Notes: generated by a model not told the origin, from the sequence alone. Positions 54,516 to 64,000 are shown, counted from the first letter of the stretch. The stretch is DNA of 64,000 nt from Steinernema hermaphroditum (GCA_030435675.1 CM059625.1:3534001-3598000); one strand, 5' to 3'. Program-made: numbers and translations.

Positions 54516-54782
54516 TCAAAGCGACAAAAAGATCACACCGACAACGGTTCGACAACTAAACGAGCGCAATATCTGATTCAGTAATTCTCTGATTGCAGGC
54601 AGAAGAACCGAGACAGACTGGAACTTTTCGCTGCGAGAACAAAACATTGGCGTTTGTTGAGTAAGCAGTGTGAGGCTTTCTCTGTTCGTCTGATTTACTT
54701 TCACACCGATGCAACGGAACAGCCGTTTTTGTAGGGGTTCAATAAAAGCGATTCGGGCAATCCGTATAAATGCCCCCCGGAG
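54516..54782 (-). repeat. Dispersed CCGGGG-hairpin repeat, copy 4, left half
   Basis: Near-identical to 42573-42837. It is split by the hAT element 54783-55764; its right half continues at 55765-55920. Confidence 0.7.
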
Positions 54783-55764
54783 CAGAGTTGTCGGGTTCGG
54801 GTTTTCGGGTCGGGTTTTTCGGGTTTTCGGGTCGGGTTTGGGTGTCGGTTTCGGTTTTTCGGGTCGGGTACCCGAACGCTTCGGTTTCGGTTTCGAGTTC
54901 GGTTTCGGGTACCCGAAAATTTCGGTTTCGGTTTCGGGTTCGGGTTCGGTTTCGGTTTCGGGTACCCGAAAGTTTAGGTTTCGGGTTCGGTTTCGGGTAC
55001 CCGAAAATTTCGGTTTCGGGTTCGGTTTCGGGTCGGGTACCCGAACTTCCCGGTTGGATTTCCCTGATTTTCGGTGTTTTGGAACTGTCGAACCGCGATT
55101 TTATTTTTTCAAACCCCATAAAGCGATCAGTCACAGCGCGGCGAGACCCAGAACCTATATTAGCGCTTTGAGATATCGAGATCTCCAGAAAAAGTAGGAT
55201 ATTTCGTACGTTCGGTCGCCGTTTTGATCGTGCTAGTGCAAACTTTGGGCGTAAGCGTGGCGCCACAACGGTACCGAAGTGTCGGTCTGCGCTTATGACG
55301 TGAACATGAGTGGGATGCACCGACGACAAGTTCATTAACATCGTAACCTTTGTAGACAGTTTGACGTCCACCTTTTCTGAGAGTTTCACGTTGATAGACA
55401 GTTTAGTTTTAAACTGAAGGACGCACGAAAAGGACTGCGGGAAAAAAGGAAAAAAAATGTCCCCAACTTCAAAAACAACTTCGGGTTTTCGGTTTCGGTT
55501 TCGGGTTCGGTTTCGGGTACCCGAAAGTTTCGGTTTCGGTTTCGGTTTTTTTCGGGTTCGGTTTCGGGTACCCGAAAATTTCGGTTTCGGTTTCGGGTTC
55601 GGTTTCGGGTACCCGAAAATTTCGGTTTCGGGTTCGGTTTCGGTTTCGGGTACCCGAAAATTTCGGTTTCGGGTTCGGTTTCGGTTTCGGGTACCCGAAA
55701 GTTTCGGTTTCGGGTTCGGGTTCGGTTTCGGGTACCCGAACTTTCGGGTACCCGGACAACTCTG
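54783..55764. mobile_element. hAT-like non-autonomous element with GGGTACCC repeats
   Basis: 982 bp, flanked by a perfect 8-bp duplication CCCCGGAG (54775-54782, 55765-55772). Termini CAGAGTTGTC and GACAACTCTG are perfect inverted repeats. Both arms are made of (TTTCGG)-type repeats punctuated by the palindrome CGGGTACCCGAA; the core, about 55070-55460, is unique and non-coding. The related copy at 42.83 kb shows the empty site. The long open frames on both strands here are repeat artefacts. Confidence 0.92.
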
Positions 55765-55920
55765 CCCCGGAGTAAAAAATGTTAAGGCTCCGGGGAAGCA
55801 TACTATCACTCTACTATCTGTTCTCTGTCTACTGCAACGCGTTACGCATTTGAATTCGTGAAAATCCCTCAAAAATACTACAAGAATTGGGGGAAAAAAC
55901 ATTTTTGCTACTTTTCGCCT

Positions 55921-56277
55921 TACATTTTCTTGTTATCTATATGAGTTAGTCCGGAGTAAGGCCATAATCTAAATTATTGATACGGTAGATACTTTAGTCG
56001 GGCTACGTTTACCAATCGTTTACCAAAATCTGCCGATTGTTTTTTGGAAAGCACACGTTTAAAAGCCTTTAAAAGCAATTGCATCATAATTGCTGCAGGG
56101 AAATTATTAAGTTATTTGGGTAAAAATGTTTCTTTGGATAAATGTTTGATATTGTTCAATCGCACAATATCCAAATTGCGTTATACTTTACAGTTGAAGA
56201 CAAAAACGTATTTATGAGTATCGGATGATAACTTTTTATCATAATGGTTCCTTAAAAGCTGAAGGCGTGTGTTCTAT
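55921..56277. other. Intergenic
   Basis: AT-rich, nothing supported. Confidence 0.5.
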
Positions 56278-56540
56278 GGACCGGTGTAAACGGTGGCCGT
56301 GGCCGTGGCCGTGGCCACCGATGTGGGTGGTCCGCGGTGTAAACGGTGGCCGTGGCCGTGGCGGTGGCCACCGATGTGTGTGGCTGTGGCTGTGGCCGTG
56401 GCCACCGATGCGTGTGGCCGTGGTGTAAACGGTGGCCGTGGCGGTGGCGGTGGCCACCGATGTGTGTGGCCGTGGTGTAAACGGTGGCCGTGGCCGTGGC
56501 CGTGGCGGTGGCCACCGATGTGTGTGGCCGTGGTGATTCT
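56278..56540. repeat. GGCCGT/GGCCAC minisatellite, left block
   Basis: Hexamer-based repeat (GGCCGTGGCCGTGGCC) grouped into larger units of 45-80 bp that each include ACCGATGTG and TGTAAACGGTGGCC. It begins GGACCGGTGTAAACGG. The block at 63180-63818 is the same family in opposite orientation. Long open frames in it are artefacts of composition. Confidence 0.9.
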
Positions 56541-57177
56541 CACAGGTGATTCTCAAGTGACCAAGTGTATACGTAAGCTCCCAATTTTGTTGTGGTTGCA
56601 AAGTGTTCATACATTTTCCCTAGGATAATGGTCCGACAGATCACTGTCCACCTATCAGGATACCTCAAGTATATAGTTTGGCAATTGGGAATCATCGGTG
56701 GGAAACGGATTTCCAGTTGCTTGGAAAGAATACCGCATCGTTTTTTGATGGACATAGAGCGCATATGGGCAGCTGATTTTTTTGCACAGTTTATATACTC
56801 ACCTAGGCCTATCGCTTGCTCCTACTCTCCCGTCGATCTTAGCTTTACATGTTTTACCGTACCCTTGTATGAGGAAGCAAAATATTGCTAGCATTCATAA
56901 CTGAAGCTAGGATAGGATTGAGTGCGAGGAAGCAAACAAATTTAAATATGTTGGAGAAGCGAGGAGAAAAAATATGGGCCGAAGCGGAGTCGAACCTGAA
57001 CCACAAAAATGTCGCATAGTGCCAGGGACGTCCTTAAGACCGGAGCGGAAACCTGGGGATACGCGAGACAGGTGATGCTGCGACCTGTAAGCCGGTATTG
57101 CCAAAAACTGACAAAAACCAGTACCTCCTTCTACACATCCTGTTTGCAACCTCCTGCCACTGCGGAGCAGTGGGGGC
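56541..57177. other. No gene supported; probable upstream part of the CAP gene
   Basis: The first exon of the CAP gene should lie to the left of 57330, but I could not identify it. It may be here. No repeat of note. Confidence 0.35.
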
Positions 57178-57330
57178 GTCATGACATAAGAGCGCCGGAT
57201 TTAAGCGCGCCGAAATAAGCGCGCCGAAATAAGCGCGCCGTCATAAGCGCGCCGTCATAAGCGCGCGGCGACATAAGCGCGCGGCGACACAAGCGCGCCG
57301 TCATAAGCGCGCCGTCAGAAGCGCTTTTAG
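57178..57330. repeat. ATAAGCGCGCCG tandem repeat, left block
   Basis: About ten units of 18 bp with alternating spacers (GAA, GTC, GCGAC), starting GACATAAGAGCGCCGGATTT. The same block, reverse-complemented, occurs at 62537-62680. It lies directly against the acceptor of the first visible CAP exon, so it is probably intronic. Confidence 0.85.
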
Positions 57331-58197
57331 GAATTGCTTTCATTTCGACCGTACTCAGCCAAAACTGCCCCACAACGGGGTTAAACCCGGCCACGAGAAA
57401 GGCTATAGTGGACAGGCACAATCAGTTGAGGTCGTCTAATGCATTGGGAAAGGAAATCGATGGATCTACTGGGGGATTCGCTCCAAAGGCTAAGAATATG
57501 TACAAGATGGTGAGTTGGGAAGCGGTGGTCTAAGGGATAGGGATAGGGATAGGGATAGGGATAGGGATAGGGATAGGGATAGGGATAGGGATAGGGATAG
57601 GGATAGGGATAGGGATAGTCTGAACTCCCTTTCATTTCAGTCCTATGACTGTCAACTCGAGAAGATCGCGCAATCCTGGGCCGATCGCTGTGAATTCAAG
57701 CACTCCCCTTCGAGTCTCCGCAACGCTGGAGAGAACCTCTACATGAGCTGGCCCACTGTGCAAAACGACGCTAATACATCACAGATTTTCCATCACAATC
57801 GTGTCATTCTAGGCCCTGCCCTGGCCGCTTCTGACTCCTGGTGGAGTGAACTGAAAGAAATCGGCGTTGAACAGTTCAGTCCCCAGTTCAACTTCACCGA
57901 GTTCCTCTTCTCAAAGGGCGTCGGCCACTACACTCAAATGGCTTGGGCTAAAACCACTAAAATCGGCTGTGGTCACGCTAAGTGCCCCAACATGAACCTG
58001 GTCGTGTGCAATTACCGCCAAACGTGGGTTTTCACTAAAGTTCGGATTGAAATATTCAATTTAGGGGCAACTACCTCAACTGGAATATCTACGAAATCGG
58101 AGAGCCCTGCAAAAAGGACTCAGACTGCACTACATTTCAGAACTCTCGGTGCAGCGTTAGCGAGGGTCTCTGCTATCAAGGCTCCACGTCGTGTTGA
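57331..58197 (+). CDS. CAP/SCP-family secreted protein (venom-allergen-like), first exon not found
   Basis: Visible exons: 57331-57509, 57641-58023 and 58065-58197, in phase, at least 230 residues; a short first exon with the start of the signal peptide should lie upstream. The second half of the signal peptide (GIAFISTVLSQ) opens the first visible exon. CAP motifs: VDRHNQLRS, MSYDCQLEKIAQSWADRC across intron 2, NAGENLYMSW, SDSWWSEL, VGHYTQMAWAKTTKIGCGHA and LVVCNYRQTGNYLNW, with the conserved His and Glu of the central cavity. It ends in a short cysteine-rich tail (GEPCKKDSDC and SRCSVSEGLC). Nematode CAP proteins are secreted and often modulate host or environment interactions, though many have unknown roles. 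The intron between the first two visible exons is largely a TAGGGA repeat. A CCTTTCATTTCAG acceptor right after it is intact. Confidence 0.85.
57533..57618. repeat. (AGGGAT)n microsatellite in the CAP intron
   Basis: About 14 perfect hexamer copies. It is not the nematode telomere repeat (TTAGGC). It creates spurious Arg-Asp and Tyr-Pro open frames on the two strands. Confidence 0.95.
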
Positions 58198-58383
58198 ACG
58201 GGTGTTCCCTGATGTATTGCTGATTGAGTTGGGCAATCGATTGTGCAATATAAAAACCGGAATAAAAAGGTCATTCAGATAATGTGCATCTAAAACAGGC
58301 CATAGTCGACTCGATAAAAGGAAGAACACCACAAATGTATAGAAAACTGTAAAGGTAAAAGTTGTCACTTCGTGGAAAACGAA

Positions 58384-58455
58384 TGCCGACTGCAGGGATC
58401 GAACCTGCGACCTTCTGTTTACAAGACAGACGCTCTGCCACTGAGCTAAGCCGGC
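58384..58455 (-). tRNA. tRNA-Thr (anticodon TGT)
   Basis: 72 nt on the minus strand: acceptor arm GCCGGCT paired with AGTCGGC (one G-T pair), A box TAGCTCAGTGG, anticodon loop CTTGTAA on a TCTGT/ACAGA stem, B box GGTTCGATCCC, discriminator A. No intron. Confidence 0.95.
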
Positions 58456-58882
58456 TTGTTGTCTGGTACTTTCCAAATGATACATGACACAAAGAGCGAA
58501 CTTTTGTGTTTTGATATATAGATTTCCGATGAATTGTCTTATCCGTACAAAGGCTTATCGATTGGACATTTTGTGCAACCGATCCTATGCAACGCCTCTG
58601 GTGAAGTGACCTTGAGCTATGACAGACTGCGTCGGATACGTCTTGTAGACTTCTTAGCTTTTTTAGCCTTGTCTTACCTTTAGACACCGTTTTTGGGTTG
58701 CAATATCCTTAAGATTTGCAAAAACACACATCTCATACCCTCCCCTGCCTTCAATTTTCCCTAGCTCCGGCTTTTTGTAGATCTCCTCTCTATGGGCCAT
58801 TATAATCCATTTTCTGGCGCCGCCTGCAGAACATAGAAACGGCATAAAACATGTCTGTCAAACACTCTTTGCGACACGGACG
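58456..58882. other. Intergenic; one weak minus-strand frame
   Basis: A minus-strand frame at 58845-58663 (AGGARKWIIMAHREEIYKKP and on) looks protein-like and is followed by a GTAAGA donor, but I found no partner exon or family. Confidence 0.3.
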
Positions 58883-59291
58883 ATGCACGGATACATCATT
58901 GCCGTCTGGTCAATTGCCCTTCTCTTTCCTCAGGTTTTGACCACGTGATTAGCTCGATGAATTCAGTATTTCTCAGTCGATCCACAGCGGAACATTCTAT
59001 ATTCGTGAATTTCCCACAAAACTGCTCGGAATGGAAGCTTAGCGCGTAAGTACCGTTGATTACAAGGACTGCGCTTATCAGACGATCAAACTCAAAGCGC
59101 TCGGCTTTCGCTACAACCAGCGTACTAAGGAATGTATCAGCTTTCAAGTGGTTCATGGCCAGTTTGGTGTTGGTCCGGAGGATGGTGAGAAGCACTACTA
59201 CATCTCACGGTCAGATGACGATATGTGTCCGCGAGATGTCGTCCAGGATATGCTTGACGATCGGAAGAACAACACGACACTGCTCAAATAG
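58883..59291 (+). CDS. Small secreted protein, 99 residues, function unknown
   Basis: Two exons, 58883-58933 and 59043-59291, in phase. Exon 1 is a compact signal peptide (MHGYIIAVWSIALLFPQ). The mature part has three cysteines (YKDCAYQTIKLKALGF, RTKECISF, DDDMCPRD) and a charged tail, somewhat like a half PAN/apple domain, but the cysteine number is too low to assign it. The opposite strand is also open for 99 codons across the same bases; the plus-strand model is preferred because of the signal peptide and splice sites. Confidence 0.6.
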
Positions 59292-59499
59292 GTTTATGTC
59301 TTGCTAAGTTGCATATCCTTGAAACCGGATATCAACACATAGTACTTGAACTTAGCCTAAATTACAATTTGGGAGAAATTTATAAGGGGACTCACGTTAC
59401 AATGGTTAAATAAACAAATAAATAAATACACCCCACAATACATTACATATACAAAGAAATAGAATAAGATGACTGGTGATAAATAATGGTGTTAGCACT

Positions 59500-60833
59500 T
59501 TAGACGGCAATGACGTCGTCGTCATCCTTCACGTCATTGCTTTCTGATGCCAGGCGGACACGGGAAGTAGCGGCAGGATGCGTGAACTGCGAGGCCATAT
59601 AGCCAAGGTTTCGGTTCTCTGTCCGAGTGGATCCAGCTTGAAAGGCGCTATCCGGGTAGAACACGGATTGATGTTGGTATATCGTGGGAGTCACGGGTGC
59701 GCGCATCATTCTTGCGGAAGGGTCTGTAAGTACAGCAGTTAGAAAAGAGGTGATGATTGGACGTTGCACCTTGCAGATAGGCAAACTGGTTGCTGTAAAC
59801 ATAGGGCGATACGACGCCAACTGCAGCCTGACGATTTGCATACATCCCTAAAGAGCTCTTTGTCAATATTTGGATGAAAGAGTGCACAAACTGACCATTG
59901 TTCGGGTTGTAATTACTGCCGGTCGAGCAATGTTGCTGTTCAAGACGCGCCATGGGAGCCCACTGAGCCTGGGCGTACGAATGAGCTGCAGCGATTGGAG
60001 CAACAGCGTAAAGTGTGTCGCGGTGATTCTGTTGAGGGGCGGCACGACGGCGCTTGGATGCAGGGCACGCCTCAGCTGGTTGACGTTGACGGTAGTGGTA
60101 GGGGTTGACGCACACCTGGAAATACAACGATTTTTGGAACTGGAACAAAATAAAGTGCATTTACCAAGCTGCCATTTTCTGTGTTACCGTGAAGGCATTC
60201 CGGCAGGGCGATGATGTCACCAGTGCGCACTGAGGGGTTCCGGAAAAGCCGAAAGAAGGTCTCAGAGGGAAAGCACTTCTGCTTAGCAATCTGAACTGTT
60301 TTCGTAAGAACTAATCACCGCAGAAATATATGCACCTGGATGCGACCATCACGTGTCTTGGCGAACGTGACACATGGCGTTTCTTTCATGCCAGTGGAGA
60401 GGGCACTCAGCATATGATCAACCTGCACGGGATCACGGCGCAAGCGCTTTGTAAGACCCTCTATGGCCTTGGTGGTGAATTCGCTCTGATCCTCCTAAAC
60501 AAAAGAGGCTTATGGAAAGAGTGAAGATAATGCCCGTACCATAACGTAAATAGTGAGTTCACTGCAAATGTCGCGCGTATTGGACGAAGTACGACTGTCA
60601 GTGGGAGCGCTCCTCACTGCTGACCGGAACTGAGCGTTGATGTTCACGGATGGCGGTGAATGTGAGCTTCTCTGGGCTTCTTGGAGAGAGGGATTGCACA
60701 GCCGCGCAAGGGCGCTCTTGGTCTCCACCAGTGAGTTCGGTTCTTCACAAGACGTGGACGAGTTGCCCAGCTCCCAACTGGCGACATTCACTGGAGCATA
60801 CTGGTAGAACGGCTCGACATTAAGGGCTGACAT
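59500..60833 (-). CDS. SMAD-like protein with MH1 domain but no MH2 domain
   Basis: Six minus-strand exons: 60833-60540, 60494-60336, 60290-60165, 60115-59896, 59847-59770 and 59723-59500; 366 residues. The ATG directly follows TTTTTCAG, so it is probably trans-spliced at the start codon. Residues about 107-205 match the co-SMAD (SMAD4/DAF-3-type) MH1 domain: KAIEGLTKRL, PCVTFAKTRDGRIQIAKQK, and VCVNPYHY. Zinc ligands C139, C183, C195 and H200 and the DNA-contact residues R149, Q151 and K156 are all present. The usual W-R-W-P segment is replaced by FRLFRNPS. After MH1 come a basic stretch (ASKRRRAAP, a likely nuclear signal) and about 150 residues rich in Q, Y, A and S, then the stop after DVKDDDDVIAV. 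No MH2 domain follows. It could be a DNA-binding competitor or repressor in TGF-beta-type signalling. Phases agree throughout, so truncation by mis-modelling is unlikely. Confidence 0.82.
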
Positions 60834-61555
60834 CTGAAAAACGCGGGATATAGGTTCTTGAAGGTGATGAGACCGTGACTTACCATTGCTGCACCGCTGA
60901 GATCGAGTTTCGCGAAACAAAATGACCGACTGTCAGAAAGCGACGATCTGCCTCTTCTCTGCTGCGAATCGCGCCTCCCCGCGAATGATACTCAGCTGAG
61001 ACAGCTATTTGCAGACAGATAGACCATTCATCGTGGTGGGATTCGAATTTAAATTTCAAGCGCATGTCGTGAGCTGAATTGTAAAAGCCGCTGGTTCGGA
61101 CGGCAAACTTTTCTGGTAGCGGTAACCAATTTGCTGTTGTTTGCGTCCCCTTTATGGTGGGACCGGAAGAGAAAGTTGACCTGCAGTCACTGTGGCGAAT
61201 TCACAGTAACCGAAGCATCCCCGTCAACCACTGGTGAACGTTCGAAAAAGAAGTATTATCCGTATCACAGCCTTCGCGCCGTTTTATGGTTTTACTAACG
61301 GCTGACAGTGCGATTGAGGTTCGCATTAAGTGCACCGTTGTTTCGTGACAGTCGAAAACCATCAAAATAGATTCCCATCTTCAACTTTGTCCTTTCCGCA
61401 ATAGGGATCAACTAGCCGATCAGGTCACGTCTAGGTTGCTTCATGCTTAATGCTTTTGCTTTTTCCCCATGCGAAATGCTTTATGCTTCCTGTCTGAACT
61501 GACCCTGCTGTTTGAAACTGCTTCCTGTCTGATTTGTCTGAAACTGACTCTGTCT
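60834..61555. other. Upstream region of the SMAD-like gene
   Basis: Probable promoter. No gene supported. Confidence 0.45.
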
Positions 61556-62536
61556 ATGTCTACACTGCACCGCTCCATGCCACCCATTCTCAAATCATGT
61601 GCCCTTTTCATGCCCTATCTCTTCCCCGATCCATGCTCATCTCTACCCCGATCCATGCCTCATCCTATGCGTCGCTCGTTCCTACGCTCTTTGCCGTTCA
61701 TGCCCATCCCTTCCCGCCTACTAGTCTCAGCTCTTGCCTCATGTGTGATCGGATGAATTCCTATCCCCGATCCACGCCTAACCTCAGATATTCGCCCTGA
61801 TGCCTAGAGGCCCGTTGAGATGCTTGCTCCGATGATCATATGTTCATGCCCTATCTCTTCCCCAGTTAATGCGTCGTCCTAACCCCCATCCATGCCTTAT
61901 CCTATCCCCGACCTATGCTTGATCTCTGCTCTGGTCCAAGCCAAATCCTGTCCCCCCCTCATGCTAATCCCTTCCCGGTCCATGCCTCAACGCTTAAATG
62001 CAATCCGATGTTTAGACGCCCGCTGAGATGCGTGCTCAGGTGATCAGAGACCTGCTCTGATGGTTAGATGCCCGGTGAGAAGCGTGCTCCGATGCTTAGA
62101 TGCCCGCATAGGTGCCCGTTGATATGCTGAGATGCCCGCTTACATGCTCAGATGCTCGCCAAGAGCCCCAGATGTTTGCTCCGATGATCAGATGCTGGCT
62201 CAGATGCTCAAATGACCGCAGAGATGCGTGCTCAAGTGATGAGATGCTCGCTCCGATGCTCGCTGAAATCCCCTGATGTTCACTCACATACTCAGGTGCC
62301 CGCTCACATGCTCAGGCCCTGAGATGCCTAGATGCCTGCCCCGATGCTCATATGCCCACTGAGATGCCTGCCCCGATGCTCAGATGTCCGCTGAGATGCT
62401 GAGACTAAGCTCAGATGCTTGCTCAAGTGATGAGATGCCCTCTCTGATGATCAGATGCCTGATCACCTGGTGAGATGCTTGCTCTGCTGATCAGATGCGT
62501 ACTCCGATCACCAGATGCCCGCTGAGATGCGTGCTC
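61556..62536. repeat. Degenerate tandem repeats (two types)
   Basis: 61556-62000 holds a loose repeat of CCTATC-TTCCCCGATCCATGC type. 62000-62536 holds about 20 degenerate units of roughly 25-30 bp built on GATGCCCGCTGAGATGCGTG and variants. No coding potential. Confidence 0.8.
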
Positions 62537-62680
62537 CGACGCGCTTATGACGGCGCGCTTGTGTCGCGGCGCGCTTATTTCGGCGCGCTTATGACGGCGC
62601 GCTTATGTCGCGACGCGCTTATGACGGCGCGCTTATTTCGGCGCGCTTAAATCCGGCGCTCTTATGTCGTGTCACGACAG
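62537..62680. repeat. GGCGCGCTTAT tandem repeat, right block (inverted)
   Basis: Reverse complement of the block at 57178-57330, including the same terminal GCTCTTATGTC edge, with about eight units. Confidence 0.85.
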
Positions 62681-62907
62681 TGGGTTCAAGTTCTGCTCGA
62701 TGTCTTCGCTCCCTCAACTCGTCCTTCGAAATGTACTGAGTGTCGTTGAACAAATCTTCTTCGCTCACAGAATTTCGATCGCCCCACTCCTTGGGTTCTA
62801 CCCATTGAAGTCAGTAGGATGCAGGCACCCGTCTCCAATGCTCGCCTCCTTCCGTTTACTCTTAATGTGCTTACTTTTTTCTTTTCTTTTTTACATTATA
62901 TTTTTAG

Positions 62908-63075
62908 ATTCTCGGTGTCAATTTCCGCTTGGCCGGTGCCACCATAAAAAACCCTCAGCACTTCACCTGCGTTATTCCCTGCGGGTCGTTGGCTCTTCTA
63001 TGATGACATGCATCACCCACCTTTACGAATATTTACTCCCTTACATGGCTTCCCTAACATTGTCATTTATGTACC
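62908..63075 (+). pseudogene. Broken exon with HFTC...WLFYDD motif
   Basis: After a TTTTTAG acceptor the frame reads ILGVNFRLAGATIKNPQHFT, then CVIPCG; one base later, in another frame, it continues RWLFYDDMHHPPLRIFTPLH. Read across the one-base shift this resembles a peptidase-like end with His and W-x-x-x-D-D (as in ubiquitin-specific proteases), but I am not certain. It lies between two repeat blocks with no other exons recognised, so it looks like a relic. Confidence 0.35.
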
Positions 63076-63179
63076 GCTTAACCTGATTATCTTCGCCTGC
63101 TTATTCGTCAATTATATTTTCCGTTTTCACTGTCTTCTCTGCCACCGTCACACTAGAGTGGCCGCAGAACCGCTTAATT

Positions 63180-63818
63180 CACAACAGCCACAGCCACACA
63201 CATCGGTGGCCACGACCACAGGCCCGGCCACACACATCAGTGGCCACAGCCACGGCCACGGCCACCGTTGACACCGCGGACCACCCACATCGGTGGCCAC
63301 AGCCACAGCCACAGCCACAGCCACAGCCACAGCCACCGTTTACACCACGGCCACACGCATCGGTGGCCACGGCCACAGCCACAGCCACACACATCGGTGG
63401 CCACCGCCACGGCCACGGCCACCGTTTACACCGCGGACCACCCACATCGGTGGCCACGGCCACAGCCACAGCCACACACATCGGTGGCCACGGCCACGGC
63501 CACGGCCACCGTTTACACCGCGGACCACCCACATCGGTGGCCACGGCCACAGCCACAGCCACACACATCGGTGGCCACGGCCACAGCCACAGCCACACAC
63601 ATCGGTGGCCACCGCCACGGCCACGGCCACCGTTTACACCGCGGACCACCCACATCGGTGGCCACGGCCACAGCCACAGCCACACACATCGGTGGCCACC
63701 GCCACGGCCACGGCCACCGTTTACACCGCGGACCACCCACATCGGTGGCCACGGCCACAGCCACAGCCACACACATCGGTGGCCACGGCCACGGCCACGG
63801 CCACCGTTTACACTGGTC
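63180..63818. repeat. GGCCAC/ACATCGGT minisatellite, right block (inverted)
   Basis: Higher-order repeat: units of about 110-120 bp, each with ACACACATCGGTGGCCAC, several GGCCAC hexamers, CCGTTTACACCGCGGACCAC and CCACATCGG. It ends CCGTTTACACTGGTCC, the complement of the start of the block at 56278. Very long open frames on both strands are artefacts. Confidence 0.92.
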
Positions 63819-64000
63819 CTTCACTTGGTAGGTATTTTCTCTTCTGTACATGTTGATGATGAAGTGCTTTTTAGTGATCGCGATCTACTGAAATTGGGAG
63901 CAGATTGTGAAGCAGAGAAATTGCTCAAGTCTGATGGTGTCTGGGGATTTTGATCTGTACAACCACGCATGCGTTGAAACCGATGAGGAAGGTCTCCGCG
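63819..64000. other. Right end, nothing assigned
   Basis: A plus-strand frame ending at 63953 (HVDDEVLFSDRDLLKLGADC and on) looks protein-like and could be an exon of a gene continuing beyond the window, but no splice acceptor or family supports it firmly. Confidence 0.25.

Noticed and set aside
54739..55902. 387-codon minus-strand frame rich in TRNRTRNR/PKPNPKPK
   Set aside because: It is the stop-free repeat of the hAT-like element 54783-55764, bounded by its target duplication, and crosses its edges.
57533..57618. Interstitial telomere sequence
   Set aside because: The unit is TAGGGA; nematode telomeres are TTAGGC. It is a microsatellite within an intron.
58896..59195. 99-codon minus-strand frame
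   Set aside because: It is antisense to the better supported secreted-protein gene with signal peptide and splice sites.
63240..63953. Very long open frames on both strands in the GGCCAC minisatellite
   Set aside because: The hexamer repeat lacks stops in most frames on both strands; Thr-Ala/His-Arg-Trp-Pro repeats are translation artefacts.

Overview
The window is nuclear DNA of a nematode, most likely a rhabditid. Evidence: short GT-AG introns (often 42-50 bp) ending in TTTCAG-type acceptors, the same acceptor 0-20 bp before several start codons (as expected for spliced-leader trans-splicing), and typical nematode families (Srd-like chemoreceptor, CAP/venom-allergen-like protein, F-box-like protein, multi-domain haem peroxidase). 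Exon models below were traced by hand from splice signals and reading phase; family names rest on remembered family patterns, not on a search.

Left part (1-29 kb), mostly ordinary single-copy genes in roomy non-coding DNA: a MARVEL-type membrane protein (1.25-1.95 kb, +), a KCTD8/12/16-type GABA-B auxiliary subunit (5.5-7.6 kb, -), a secreted cysteine/proline-rich protein (13.8-14.6 kb, +), an Srd-like 7TM chemoreceptor (19.0-20.4 kb, +) and a 20-exon two-domain haem peroxidase (20.5-26.9 kb, -). Non-autonomous DNA transposons sit between and inside them: two copies of a tRNA-like hAT MITE with perfect 8-bp target duplications, and a Tc4/Tc5-like foldback.

Middle part (30-55 kb), a scrambled duplicated region. 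Pieces of at least four genes recur in several copies, nearly all on the minus strand and joined in different orders: a ZRANB2-like RanBP2 zinc-finger/RS gene, an 89-residue unknown protein, one exon resembling NDUFS8 (complex I 4Fe-4S subunit) and the 3' part of a YIPF-like Golgi membrane protein. Junctions show a few bases of microhomology. Between the copies lie a shrunken SRPK-like kinase, an F-box-like gene, an intact TMEM144-like gene with a tRNA-Gly in its first intron, and a decaying NOM1-like gene carrying a PIF/Harbinger-like element exactly in a splice donor.

Right part (55-64 kb): a CAP protein with a hexanucleotide repeat in an intron, tRNA-Thr, a small secreted protein, a SMAD-like gene that has a DNA-binding MH1 domain but stops without an MH2 domain, and large minisatellite blocks in opposite orientation at 56.3 and 63.2 kb.

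Most striking: (1) a peroxidase whose first domain has lost both haem histidines while the second keeps them, (2) the MH1-only SMAD, (3) the mosaic duplicated array, and (4) several transposon insertions dated by target-site duplications or paralogous empty sites.
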